57,593 nt of DNA from Tissierellia bacterium (GTDB lineage Bacteria > Bacillota > Clostridia > Tissierellales > Peptoniphilaceae): contig JAUNLJ010000010.1 of assembly GCA_030532305.1 (NCBI GenBank), forward strand, positions 1 to 57,593. The letters run 5' to 3'. Each line of letters begins with the position of its first letter. Position 1 is the first letter of the stretch. This document shows, in pieces, positions 8,703 to 16,425 of this stretch. The position numbers and the translations under genes were made by a program. The notes beneath the pieces are model-generated. The model did no database searches, was not told the origin of the DNA, and worked only from the letters and a program-made list of their open reading frames with translations.

Positions 8703-9686
8703 CTAGTGGCTATTTTCCCACCTTAAGTCGGGCCCAAAAAATTTCATGGGGACAAACTTTTCAAAGACCCGGGAAAAAATTCGGTCACTGTAGGCCTGGG
8801 AGATTTCTCCAGGGTTTAGGTTGGTGGAGATCAGGGTCTTCTTGCCCCGGATCAGCCGGGTATTAATAATATTAAAGATTTCCCCCTGGGTAAAGCGGTT
8901 GGATAGCTCCGTACCCAGGTCGTCTATAATCAAAAGGTCACTCTCAAAGAGGAGGTCATACTGGAGGGCATTGGCCCCATCCTTCCCCCCCTCATGGAAC
9001 TTCCTTCGCTCCAAAATATCCAGGAGGGTAAAGGCCGTCTGGTAGATGACCAGATAATTTCGGTCCAAAAGCTCCCTGGCTATGGCATTGGAAAGGAAGG
9101 TCTTGCCCTGGCCTGTGGCCCCATAAAAAAGAAGGTTCATGTCATTTTTTTCAGGGAAGCTGTCTAAAAAGATTTTAACCGTGTCTAGGATGGCCCTCAT
9201 GTTGTCCCTGGGGGACTGGCCTTCGTCTCCAAAGGGGAGGTCCGAAAAAATAGTAAGGTCAAAAGTAGCAAAGTTCTCCTTCTTGATCATCTCTTCCATG
9301 TTACTCATCTTGTAGAGCTGGTCAGCCAGCTTTTGCTTGTAGCAGGAACACCGGGACCCGTCTTCTAAATAGCCCTTGTCCTGGCAGTAGGGGCAGTCAT
9401 GGTGGTCCTCCAGGTAGTCCTTGGGGTAACCCTGGCTTAGGAGGATGGCCTCCTTCATGGCCTTAAGGCTTTCTAGCTCCCCCTGGACCAGCCGGGCCTC
9501 TTCGGGCCCCGGGTCCTCTAAGATCCGCCGGGCCGCCTCAAAGCCCAGGGCCCGGATATTTTGGTCCAGGTCCCTGATTTGGGGCAGGGCCTGGTAGACC
9601 TCCTCCCGCCGCCGGGCCTTTTCCCGGGCATGTTTGTCCCTCCGGGCCTCTAGGTCTTTTTCAACTTGGTCGTAAATTGATGTCAT
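8703..9686 (-). CDS. dnaI: Primosomal helicase loader DnaI/DnaC-like AAA+ ATPase
   Basis: Loads the replicative helicase at origins and restart sites. The N-terminal half is helical, then comes a Cys cluster (CPYCQDKGYLEDGSRCSC) typical of DnaI zinc binding. The AAA+ module has Walker A GATGQGKTF, Walker B LLIIDDLG and sensor 1 in LISTNL. A basic C-terminal arginine-finger segment (YSDRIFSRVFEKF) follows. Length 327 aa. It overlaps the upstream DnaD-like gene by 4 nt, the usual Firmicutes pairing. Confidence 0.85.
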   Translation of the reverse strand: MTSIYDQVEKDLEARRDKHAREKARRREEVYQALPQIRDLDQNIRALGFEAARRILEDPGPEEARLVQGELESLKAMKEAILLSQGYPKDYLEDHHDCPYCQDKGYLEDGSRCSCYKQKLADQLYKMSNMEEMIKKENFATFDLTIFSDLPFGDEGQSPRDNMRAILDTVKIFLDSFPEKNDMNLLFYGATGQGKTFLSNAIARELLDRNYLVIYQTAFTLLDILERRKFHEGGKDGANALQYDLLFESDLLIIDDLGTELSNRFTQGEIFNIINTRLIRGKKTLISTNLNPGEISQAYSDRIFSRVFEKFVPMKFFGPDLRWENSH

Positions 9687-10672
9687 CTACTTCCTCCTCC
9701 CCGGTGTTTTTCCTGGAAGCTGGCCCACTTCCTTTTGGCCATGTCTTCTAACTGCTTTTCTGTATAGGACAGGCTCCTAGAATCTCCAGACACCCGGGCC
9801 GGTCCAGGTTTGGGGCCAGTAGGCTTGGTATCTCGGTCCAGGTCTTCTATCCTTTCTATGCCCTTGGCCTTCCAATTTTTTAATATGCTTTCCATATAAT
9901 TGATGTTGGGGTTGGTGGCCAGGGCCGTCCGCCTGGCAGCCTCCTCCACCATGGCCATGGAAAAACCTGCCTGGTCCAGGTAGCCGTTAATCCGCCGCAT
10001 TTCTTCCTCCACAAAGTCCTTGTGGCCCAGACCCATGAGCTTTAAGATATGCCGGTAACGGTAGTAGGCCTGGTCTTGGACCTGGCGACTTTTTTCCAGG
10101 TCCTCTAGCTGGTGAAGGCCTGCCTCAGACCAGTTCCTGACAATGCCCTCTATATAGGCCAGCTTCCGCTTGCCCTTGACCTCTGTTCCATAACGAAAGG
10201 CCTCCTCAATCATGGAAGGGGACATGTTGTAGGCCTGGGTCCAAGAGGCAATATCTAGCTTCTTTTGGTAGGGGACCTCCCGCCGCATATAGTAGTCCAC
10301 CCGTTCAAAAAGCCGGGCCAGGGCTGGGTTATCTAGGCTGGAAATAAAGCCCCCTAGGCTATTGTCCTGGGGCCGGCTGTAAACCTGACGGGTATAGAGC
10401 TCCTTGAGGTTTAGAAACTCCACCTGGTAGTCCTCCCCCTGCCAATTTTTCTTTATAATCCCCTGGGCCTCCCAATAGTCCCAGGCCCTTAGGACATCCG
10501 AGGGTAAAAGGCCCAGCCGTTTGGCTATAAAGTCATGGTTGTAGTGGTCTGAGGAGGCCTTTTGCTGGGCCAATTGGTAGCCACAAAGGTAGACCTTGAC
10601 AAAATTTCCATCGGCCTGGGGCATAAAGTCATTTAAAAATATATTTTCAATGGCTGTATCTTGAAAATCCAT
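9683..10672 (-). CDS. DnaD/DnaB-type replication initiation protein
   Basis: Two DnaD-type helical regions are visible. The N-terminal winged-helix part begins MDFQDTAIENIFLNDFMPQA with LPSDVLRAWDYWEAQGI. The C-terminal part contains two YIEGIVRNW/YMESILKNW motifs, the signature that contacts ssDNA and DnaI. The start at 10672 is the first ATG after the stop of the upstream GNAT gene; longer in-frame starts would lie inside that gene. The ribosome site is weak, so coupling to the upstream gene is likely. Co-transcribed with dnaI; the two together form the primosome loading pair. Confidence 0.8.
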   Translation of the reverse strand: MDFQDTAIENIFLNDFMPQADGNFVKVYLCGYQLAQQKASSDHYNHDFIAKRLGLLPSDVLRAWDYWEAQGIIKKNWQGEDYQVEFLNLKELYTRQVYSRPQDNSLGGFISSLDNPALARLFERVDYYMRREVPYQKKLDIASWTQAYNMSPSMIEEAFRYGTEVKGKRKLAYIEGIVRNWSEAGLHQLEDLEKSRQVQDQAYYRYRHILKLMGLGHKDFVEEEMRRINGYLDQAGFSMAMVEEAARRTALATNPNINYMESILKNWKAKGIERIEDLDRDTKPTGPKPGPARVSGDSRSLSYTEKQLEDMAKRKWASFQEKHRGGGSR

Positions 10673-10688
10673 TTGTAGTTCTTGTAGC

Positions 10689-11282
10689 TTATAGTTCAAA
10701 AAAACCTTCCTCCATATCTTCTCTTTCCACATGCATCCGGATGGCCTTGACATAGCTAAGGGCCCCCAGGCGGCGAAGGGACTTTTCATAGGGCACCAGG
10801 GCCTCCTCTAGCCGGTCCCTTAAGGGAAAAAAGACCCCCGTCCAGTGGGTCCCCTCCTCCTTAAAACCCAGCTTCTTATAGACATGAATGGCCCGGGCGT
10901 TCCAGGGCAAAACCAAGAGATAGACCTGGCGGGCCCTCCCCTCCAAAAAGGCCTCCCTTAAAAAAAGCCTTAGGGCCCAGGTCCCATAGCCCTGGTCCAC
11001 ATAGTTGGGATCTAGGATAATGCCCAGCTCCCCCCTCCTGGTCAAGGGATTAAAATTTTTTAGGCCCACATAGCCTATGGCCCTTTGGCCCAATAAAATG
11101 GCCTGGTAGCGGTCCCAGGGCCGCCGGGTCTTCCACCGGTACCAATCCTCTAGCCCCTGGGCCTCCTCCTGAAAATTATACATGGCTAAAAGGGGGTCCT
11201 CAAAATAACCCCAGTCTAAAAAATCCGCCATGTGTTGGATGCCTAGGTTTTCTAATCGTAAGTCCAATCCCATTCCCTCCAT
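10689..11282 (-). CDS. GNAT-family N-acetyltransferase
   Basis: RimJ/RimL-like GNAT fold. Family features include IGYVGLKNFN, RRGELGIILDPNYVDQGYGTWAL (acetyl-CoA loop) and the LPWNARAIHVYKKLGFKEEG ending. The substrate is unknown. An extended -10 box (TGGTATAAT) ends only 7 nt before the ATG at 11282, so the mRNA may be nearly leaderless; a second ATG at 11273 sits right behind GGAGGG. It is the first gene before the dnaD-like and dnaI genes. Confidence 0.65.
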   Translation of the reverse strand: MEGMGLDLRLENLGIQHMADFLDWGYFEDPLLAMYNFQEEAQGLEDWYRWKTRRPWDRYQAILLGQRAIGYVGLKNFNPLTRRGELGIILDPNYVDQGYGTWALRLFLREAFLEGRARQVYLLVLPWNARAIHVYKKLGFKEEGTHWTGVFFPLRDRLEEALVPYEKSLRRLGALSYVKAIRMHVEREDMEEGFFEL

Positions 11283-11289
11283 GGTCCCT

Positions 11290-11298
11290 ATTATACCA
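11290..11298 (-). promoter_or_regulatory. Extended -10 promoter of the GNAT-dnaD-dnaI operon
   Basis: TGGTATAAT on the minus strand, with TATAAT at 11295-11290. Transcription would start at or just before the ATG at 11282. No convincing -35 box is seen. Confidence 0.5.
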
Positions 11299-11339
11299 CT
11301 AAAAGGCCCCCAGATAAAAAAGACCTGGTCCCGCCTATA

Positions 11340-11461
11340 AAAAAAGGACCCAGCCCGGGCCCTTTCATCCAAGTGGTGCAAGCAGACCATCTCTTTAGAT
11401 AAGTAAGAAAGAAAGAAATAAATAAACTAACTAGGAGTTGTTTTGCTTTTTTTCTTGGATT
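11340..11461 (-). ncRNA. Probable small RNA (about 120 nt) ending in an intrinsic terminator
   Basis: A strong minus-strand promoter (see 11468-11495) should start transcription near 11461. The 5' end ATCCAAG (11460-11454) can pair with CTTGGAT (11373-11367). Directly after this lies a 9-bp terminator hairpin, AAAGGGCCC/GGGTCCTTT (11365-11343), and a T run. No convincing coding sequence lies inside. The interior carries ACTCCTAGT, which could expose a CUCCU anti-Shine-Dalgarno loop. It is either an independent small RNA or a terminated leader of the GNAT-dnaD-dnaI operon, which has its own promoter downstream. No match to a known riboswitch class was recognised. Confidence 0.45.
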
Positions 11462-11467
11462 GTCTTT

Positions 11468-11495
11468 ATTATAACACATACCATAGGATTATCAA
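11468..11495 (-). promoter_or_regulatory. Sigma-A promoter of the 11340-11461 RNA
   Basis: Minus strand: -35 TTGATA (11495-11490), 16-nt spacer, -10 TATAAT (11473-11468) with an upstream TG (TGTTATAAT). Confidence 0.75.
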
Positions 11496-11518
11496 GCAAA
11501 AAACTCAATTATTAGGCC

Positions 11519-11539
11519 CCTGGAAAAGTTTTTTCCAGG
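11519..11539. other. Hairpin downstream of mnmA
   Basis: CCTGGAAAA pairs with TTTTCCAGG. No T run follows on the minus strand, so it is at best a weak terminator or a 3'-end stabilising structure for mnmA. Confidence 0.4.
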
Positions 11540-11548
11540 AAGCCCATC

Positions 11549-12616
11549 TTACTTGTAGACCTGAGAAATAAGACCCCCTCCCAGGACCACATCCCCTATA
11601 TAGGCCACTGCTGCCTGACCCTTGGCCAGGGCCCTTTGCCCCTGGTCAAAGTCTATCCTGACCCGGCCCCCTCCCAGGGGAGTCACCAGGGCCGGGCTTT
11701 CCTCTTGCTGGTAGCGGGTCTTCACCTGGGCCCGGATGGGCTCCTCTAGGCTGTCCACAGAAGTCCAGTTCCAGTCTTCGGCCAAAAGAGACTGGCTATA
11801 AAGGGAGGATTCCGGTCCCACCACCACCTGGTTTTTTTCCATGTCCTTGTCTACCACATAGGCCGGGTAACCCAGGGCCACCCCCAGCCCCTTTCTTTGG
11901 CCAATGGTGTAGGAGACCGCCCCCTGGTGGCAGCCCAGCTTGTTGCCAGCCTCGTCTAAAAGGTCCCCCTGGGGATAGGCCCTCTGGCCATAGGCCTCCA
12001 TAAAGGCCACATAGTCCCCATCCCTAACAAAGCAAATATCCTGGCTGTCCTTCTTATTGGCCGTTAAAAGCCCCTTGGCCTGGGCCAGGTCCCGGACCTG
12101 GTCCTTAGACAGGCCATGGAGGGGAAAAAGCGTATGGGCCAGCTTGTCCTGGTCCAGGGAATAGAGGACATAGGACTGGTCCTTTTTAGGGTCCTCCCCC
12201 TTTTTTAACTCATAAAAACCCCGGTCCTCATTGTAGACCACCTGGGCATAGTGGCCTGTGGCTATATAGTCGCAACCCAGGTCCTTGGCCAGGTCATAGA
12301 GGGCCCCAAACTTAAAATGCCGGTTGCAGGCCAGGCAGGGGTTGGGGGTCCAGCCCCTTTCATAGGCCGCAATAAAGGGCTCAATGACCTGGCGACCAAA
12401 GTCATCCTCATAATTTAAGACATGGTGGTCCATACCCAAACTCTTAGCCAGGGCCCGGGCATCTTCCACATCAGCCCGTCCCCCACACCGGCCCTCTTCT
12501 TCACTGGAATAAAGGGTCATGGTAGCCCCAATACAGGTGTGACCCTGGTCCTTTAATAGTTGAGCCACCAGGGAGGAGTCCACCCCCCCACTCATGGCCA
12601 CCAACACTTTTGCCAT
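11549..12616 (-). CDS. mnmA: tRNA-specific 2-thiouridylase MnmA
   Basis: Adds sulfur to U34 of tRNA-Lys, -Glu and -Gln, using a relayed persulfide. The PP-loop SGGVDSS is at the N-terminus; the catalytic cysteines lie in NPCLACNRHFKFG and QDICFV; GHYAQV and YTIGQRKGLGV are further MnmA signatures. The start at 12616 follows AAAGGAGGAAGTAAA; an upstream in-frame start would include the ribosome site. About 355 aa is normal. Monocistronic and divergent from rlmD. Confidence 0.92.
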   Translation of the reverse strand: MAKVLVAMSGGVDSSLVAQLLKDQGHTCIGATMTLYSSEEEGRCGGRADVEDARALAKSLGMDHHVLNYEDDFGRQVIEPFIAAYERGWTPNPCLACNRHFKFGALYDLAKDLGCDYIATGHYAQVVYNEDRGFYELKKGEDPKKDQSYVLYSLDQDKLAHTLFPLHGLSKDQVRDLAQAKGLLTANKKDSQDICFVRDGDYVAFMEAYGQRAYPQGDLLDEAGNKLGCHQGAVSYTIGQRKGLGVALGYPAYVVDKDMEKNQVVVGPESSLYSQSLLAEDWNWTSVDSLEEPIRAQVKTRYQQEESPALVTPLGGGRVRIDFDQGQRALAKGQAAVAYIGDVVLGGGLISQVYK

Positions 12617-12655
12617 TTTACTTCCTCCTTTCACAAGCATCTAAATCCTAGAAAA

Positions 12656-12684
12656 ATCATAACACAAGTAGGCCCTCCTGTAAA
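12656..12684 (-). promoter_or_regulatory. Promoter of mnmA
   Basis: Minus strand: -35 TTTACA (12684-12679), 17-nt spacer, -10 TATGAT (12661-12656) with an upstream TG. Confidence 0.65.
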
Positions 12685-12728
12685 AGTCTTTCACAAAATA
12701 GGCCCCCCTAAAAAATATGACCCCAAGG

Positions 12729-12757
12729 CAGACAAATTCCCTGAAATAAAGTAGAAT
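12729..12757 (+). promoter_or_regulatory. Promoter of rlmD
   Basis: -35 CAGACA (12729-12734), 17-nt spacer, -10 TAGAAT (12752-12757). The -35 matches the consensus at four of six positions. Confidence 0.5.
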
Positions 12758-12807
12758 AAGGATAGTTAAGATGATCTAAAAACCCTGACTATAGATTGGA
12801 GAAGACC

Positions 12808-14157
12808 ATGGCAAGAAAAAATAAGATTGAAGACATCCTAGTGGAAGAAGTCCACTTCCCCAACCTGGCCCAAGGCAAGGACCCCCAAGGCAAGCCCATT
12901 GAGGTCAAGGGAGGCCTGCCTGGCCAAAAAATCCGGGTCCAAGTCACCCGGAACCGGCCCGAGATAAAAAAAGCCAAGTTCCTAGAAGTCCTAGAACCCG
13001 CCCCCTACGAAGGCCCCTCCCCCTGCCCCCATAGCCCCGTCTGTGGGGGCTGCGCCTACCAGACCCTTAGCTACCAGCAGGAATCCGCCTACAAAAAGGA
13101 CCTCCTAGACAAGCTCCTGGCCCCCTACCTGGGCCCCCAGGGCATCCCCTACACCCCCTCCCCCCAGGAAGGCGCCTACCGAAACAAGATGGAATACACC
13201 TTTGGAGACGAGTTTAAGGGAGGCCCCCTGGCCCTGGGCCTCCACCGGAAGGCCCGGTTCTATGAGCTAGTCAACACCCCCCACTGCCTCCTGGTCCATG
13301 AGGACTTTAACCGGCTAAGAGAAGCCGTCCGGTCCTACTTTGAAGAAACCGGCGTCCCCGCCTACCATAGGGCCCGCCATGAAGGGACCCTCCGCCACCT
13401 GGTCATCCGAAAGTCCCGAGCCACCGGCCAAATCCTTTTAAACCTGGTGACCCGGACCACTGACCTGGACCTAAACCCCCTAGTGGACCTCCTCCTGGCC
13501 CTAGACCTGGAAGGAGACCTGGTCTCCATCTACCACACAGAAAATGACGGTGTTGCCGACATCGTCCAAGCCGATGCCCTCCACCTCCTCTATGGCCAGG
13601 AAGCCATCCAGGAAGAGCTCCTAGGCCTCAAGTTTTCCATCGGCCCCTTCTCCTTCTTCCAACCCAACCCCTTCACCGCCGAAATCATCTACCAAAAGGC
13701 CCGAGACCTGGCCGGCCAAGAAAAGGGCCTAGTCTTTGACCTCTACTCCGGCACCGGCACCATCGGCCAAATCCTAGCCCAAGAAGCCCAAAAAGTCATT
13801 GGCATTGAGCTGGTAGAGGAAGCCGTGGACCAAGCCAGAAAAACAGCCCAGCTAAACGGCCTTAAAAACGTCCACTTCCTAGCTGGAGACGTCCTCCAAG
13901 TCCTAGACCAAGTGGAAGAAAAACCCAACCTCGTGGTCCTAGACCCACCCCGGACCGGCGTCCACCCCAAGGCCATCCAAAAAATCCTAGACCTAGCCCC
14001 CAAACGAATCCTCTATATCTCCTGTAACCCCAAGACCCTAGCCCAAGACATGGAAGCCTTCCTTGCCAGCCACTACCAGCTAAGCCACCTAGAAGCCATC
14101 GACCAATTCCCTAGGACTGTTCATTTGGAGTGTGTGGCGTTGTTGTCAAGAAAATAG
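12808..14157 (+). CDS. rlmD: 23S rRNA (uracil-5-)-methyltransferase, RlmD/RlmCD family
   Basis: SAM-dependent m5U methyltransferase with an N-terminal TRAM/OB domain (residues ~5-60), an Fe-S cluster motif (CPHSPVCGGC) and fourth Cys near TPHCLLVHED. The methyltransferase domain has FDLYSGTGTIGQIL (SAM), VLDPPRTGVH and the nucleophilic Cys in ILYISCNPKTLA. The start at 12808 follows TTGGAGAAG. In Firmicutes the homologue often modifies both U747 and U1939. The GC-rich composition stops at its 3' end, where the AT-rich island begins. Confidence 0.88.
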   Translation: MARKNKIEDILVEEVHFPNLAQGKDPQGKPIEVKGGLPGQKIRVQVTRNRPEIKKAKFLEVLEPAPYEGPSPCPHSPVCGGCAYQTLSYQQESAYKKDLLDKLLAPYLGPQGIPYTPSPQEGAYRNKMEYTFGDEFKGGPLALGLHRKARFYELVNTPHCLLVHEDFNRLREAVRSYFEETGVPAYHRARHEGTLRHLVIRKSRATGQILLNLVTRTTDLDLNPLVDLLLALDLEGDLVSIYHTENDGVADIVQADALHLLYGQEAIQEELLGLKFSIGPFSFFQPNPFTAEIIYQKARDLAGQEKGLVFDLYSGTGTIGQILAQEAQKVIGIELVEEAVDQARKTAQLNGLKNVHFLAGDVLQVLDQVEEKPNLVVLDPPRTGVHPKAIQKILDLAPKRILYISCNPKTLAQDMEAFLASHYQLSHLEAIDQFPRTVHLECVALLSRK

Positions 14158-14290
14158 GAAAAATGAACTGAGCCTTGTTTTGCTGTAAAAATCGCTTTGT
14201 TGGGACATAGTAATGGCAAAAATCGTAGGGGTGTGTAGACAGGATGAATATTTGTAGGGAGAATGGACACTATAGATAGTTGAACAATAA
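14158..14290. other. AT-rich spacer at left edge of the toxin island
   Basis: Base composition changes sharply at the rlmD stop. A short frame MAKIVGVCRQDEYL follows but lacks a ribosome site. No supported gene; probably residue of a lost element. Confidence 0.4.
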
Positions 14291-14325
14291 AAAGAGCTAG
14301 TCGATCTTAATCGGCTAGCTTTTTA
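14291..14325 (+). terminator. Intrinsic terminator inside the AT-rich island
   Basis: AGCTAGTCGAT (14295-14305) pairs with ATCGGCTAGCT (14310-14320), with one G-T pair and loop CTTA, flanked by A and T runs. It ends rlmD readthrough or a lost upstream gene. Confidence 0.85.
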
Positions 14326-14408
14326 TTTAAAAAGGCATTTCACCATCGTCTGGGAAATAAAAGTCAGAGTTAGATTCATCAGTATATTGCTTATTGTATT
14401 CACTATAG

Positions 14409-14780
14409 TCACACAAGATTCCATCTATAAAGAATCTTGTTTTAGCTCCACAAGTTTCGCAGTATAAGTATGGAATCAAGTATAATATAGTTAAGATATA
14501 TCCGAATGGCGTCCGGGTAGGCAATGTTGAAGGACATAAAGAACCTAAAAAGCGTAATGGCACTGGACAAACTTGGTTTCCTAAATCGTGGACAAAAAAA
14601 GATATTCAAAGAGCCGGAGAACATGTAGCAGCTTTAAAAAGCAATAAACACGCTAAAGATGGACAAAACATGTGTGGAATGTGGAAAGGGGTTAAGGTTA
14701 TTGTTAGAAAAACAAAGGGAAGACCAGCGACAATTTTTCCAGATGCAAAACAACCTACGAGAAAGAAAGGAAAGAAATAA
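14409..14780 (+). pseudogene. C-terminal fragment of an EndoU-like polymorphic toxin
   Basis: An open frame of 123 codons runs from just after a TAG (14406-14408) to TAA at 14778. It has no usable start codon before codon ~92, so it is a 5'-truncated remnant. The translation contains PNGVRVGNVEGHK, GTGQTWFPKSWTKKDI, AGEHVAALK, GVKVIVR and ATIFPDAKQPT. The spacing of GH, W-FPKSW, and the terminal strand with FP resembles the EndoU/BECR-fold RNase domains found at the C-termini of contact-dependent and other polymorphic toxins. It is AT-rich, unlike neighbouring chromosomal genes, and is followed after 2 nt by two immunity-type genes. The family call rests on motif memory and needs a profile search. 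Confidence 0.6.
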
Positions 14781-14782
14781 AA

Positions 14783-15148
14783 ATGTTTGATAGAGAAAAA
14801 TTCAAAAATATAATTGCAGAAAAAGATAGCATGTCATGGGCAGATCGAGAAGATGATTACAGAATGTCAAAACTTTGGAGAGAGATGACAGATTTAATAA
14901 CTAATTCTGATGAGGACTTCAATGACTTCTTGAGGTATATGAAAAATGAAATGACAGAAAATGAATATGGATATCTTTCGGAGATATCAGATGAAATATC
15001 ACAAGAAAAACCATCTTATAAATTTATTGAAGAATATAAGGCCTTGGCTATTAAATACCCTCAAGCAACAAAGGACTATCAAATTCAAGATTTTATAGAA
15101 GTTGCAGAAGGATTTGTAATAGAGAAATTGGGTTATAAAAGAGAATAG
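14783..15148 (+). CDS. Putative immunity protein, copy A
   Basis: Acidic, helical cytoplasmic protein of 121 aa with no signal peptide. It starts 2 nt after the toxin fragment stop, behind GAAAGGAAAG. It is clearly paralogous to the next gene: both contain YLSEISDEISQ-KPS-KF, then YK-LA-KYP, DYQIQ/DYHIQ and FIEVAE. Small acidic tandem genes directly after a nuclease-toxin C-terminus are typical cognate immunity genes; that role is inferred from position. The specific immunity family is not recognised. Confidence 0.6.
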   Translation: MFDREKFKNIIAEKDSMSWADREDDYRMSKLWREMTDLITNSDEDFNDFLRYMKNEMTENEYGYLSEISDEISQEKPSYKFIEEYKALAIKYPQATKDYQIQDFIEVAEGFVIEKLGYKRE

Positions 15149-15229
15149 GCTCTTTTAATTAAAAATACAAAGAATTAATTCCATGGGCAAGACTATAAAG
15201 CACGAAATAAAAGAAAGGAAGGAAATAAA

Positions 15230-15565
15230 ATGTTTGACAAGAAAAAATACAAAGATTTGATTAATGAACGAGTTAATACAGATTGGGAGTTTAAAATAGA
15301 TGAAATTTGCGAAGATTTATTATCCATGATTACAGACAATGAAGTTGTATTTGACGAATTTATAGAATACATGAAATCTGAGATGACAGCAGAGGAATAT
15401 GTGTATTTATCTGAAATATCTGATGAGATATCACAAAAAAAGCCTTCACACAAATTTGTGGAAGCGTATAAGTTTTTGGCAAAAAAATATCCAGCAGAAA
15501 CAGAAGACTATCATATACAAAGTTTTATTGAAGTTGCAGAAGCTTGGGCAGAAGATGAGACATAA
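15230..15565 (+). CDS. Putative immunity protein, copy B
   Basis: 111-aa acidic protein paralogous to the gene 80 nt upstream, with the same YLSEISDEISQ core and FIEVAEAW end. The ribosome site GAAAGGAAGG precedes the ATG. The two copies have diverged by roughly half of their residues. They may neutralise different toxin variants; orphan immunity arrays of this sort are known for polymorphic toxin loci. Composition is AT-rich like copy A. Confidence 0.6.
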   Translation: MFDKKKYKDLINERVNTDWEFKIDEICEDLLSMITDNEVVFDEFIEYMKSEMTAEEYVYLSEISDEISQKKPSHKFVEAYKFLAKKYPAETEDYHIQSFIEVAEAWAEDET

Positions 15566-15685
15566 AAAATAATACAGAACCATATGATCCATACTGACCA
15601 CCCATGTGGGGAGGGCTGGAAAGACCAAGCCCGTCTTGCCTAGGGTGGAGGCCATGGGCTAAATAGGGTTGGCTATCTTAACAGC
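15566..15685. other. Right junction of the AT-rich island
   Basis: From about 15590 the sequence returns to GC-rich composition. One plus-strand frame reads THVGRAGKTKPVLPRVEAMG then stop, and could be the tail of a chromosomal gene cut by the insertion. Too short to assign. Confidence 0.3.
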
Positions 15686-15724
15686 AAAGGCCTGGGGATG
15701 AGGCTTCATCCCCCAGGCCTTTTT
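15686..15724 (+). terminator. Intrinsic terminator
   Basis: AAAGGCCTGGGGATGA pairs with TCATCCCCCAGGCCTTT, with one bulged C, followed by TTTTT. It closes the toxin/immunity segment or the disrupted gene before it. Confidence 0.85.
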
Positions 15725-15840
15725 GCCTCTTCCCTTAAAGATTAGGACAAAAAAGAATGCCAGCACAAAGTGGGCTTGGCATCCACGGGCCGGTCCTGAC
15801 CTTTCTGGCCCCTTTTAGGGCCGTCAAGACCTGGATTTTC

Positions 15841-16191
15841 TTAAGACTTTGGGTCTTTTTTACTAAAGATAAAGGGCTTATTGATCATAAAAAATAGGGG
15901 GGTCATTCTCCACATAAGCAGAAGGTAGTAGGCTCCGGTCTCCAGGCTGATATGTTCTATTTGGTATTTATAGGGGATGTAGGTGGCAATGGTCACAGAC
16001 ACAAAAATAGCCACTATGGCCAAAACCGTATCCAAGCGAGGCCTTTTTGGGAAAAAATCCTTCTTCCCCCGGAAAAGGAGAGAAAAAGCAATGCTTCCTA
16101 ACCAGGGAATAAGGCCTAAATAAAAAGTATCTGTAAAGTGGATAAGTAGGGGAACAGAAAAATGAAGCAGGTATTGAATAAAGATTCCCAT
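15841..16191 (-). CDS. Small membrane protein of unknown function
   Basis: 116 aa with three to four hydrophobic segments (about residues 5-30, 25-42, 53-72, 83-102) and a short basic C-terminus KKDPKS. The ribosome site AAGGAGG is well placed before the ATG. No family recognised. Divergent from the large LRR surface protein gene. Confidence 0.6.
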   Translation of the reverse strand: MGIFIQYLLHFSVPLLIHFTDTFYLGLIPWLGSIAFSLLFRGKKDFFPKRPRLDTVLAIVAIFVSVTIATYIPYKYQIEHISLETGAYYLLLMWRMTPLFFMINKPFIFSKKDPKS

Positions 16192-16235
16192 TTGATGGAC
16201 CTCCTTGGGCTATTTTATACATATTATTTTAAGGG

Positions 16236-16256
16236 AAAATCCTTGTTTTTTACAAG
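16236..16256. repeat. Copy 1 of a 21-nt element shared by two surface-protein genes
   Basis: Core CTTGTTTTTTACAAG (16242-16256), itself an inverted repeat (CTTGT/ACAAG). The copy at 32426-32446 is identical except for one base. It lies 170-190 nt upstream of the LRR surface gene. Confidence 0.5.
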
Positions 16257-16334
16257 AGGGTCTAGAAAATTTTTTTCTTCCCCCTATAAAAGAGGGGCCA
16301 AGGGACAAAAAACCCCTAAACACGGGCAAATGTC

Positions 16335-16363
16335 TTGTATTAAATTATATTTACTTGTATAAT
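16335..16363 (+). promoter_or_regulatory. Promoter of the LRR/Big surface protein
   Basis: -35 TTGTAT (16335-16340), 17-nt spacer, -10 TATAAT (16358-16363). It leaves a leader of about 55 nt containing a small GCAAA/TTTGC repeat. Confidence 0.75.
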
Positions 16364-16425
16364 CTATGTAAGTAGCAAACGCTTTGCAAACAAGAACAAA
16401 TTTTTATACAAGGAGGTATAAGGCC

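Noticed and set aside
11283-11390. N-terminal extension of the GNAT gene to an ATG at 11390
   Set aside because: It would cross an intrinsic terminator and the extended -10 box of the operon; the extra residues show no GNAT similarity.
11340-11461. T-box leader
   Set aside because: No T-box sequence (AGGGTGGNACCGCG type) and no tRNA-synthetase or amino-acid gene downstream.
14327-14624. Minus-strand frames over the toxin fragment
   Set aside because: The opposite strand encodes the EndoU-like motifs; the minus frames lack ribosome sites.
16371-16390. CcpA-type cre site near GCAAACGCTTTGC
   Set aside because: Only the central bases fit the cre consensus; about four mismatches remain.
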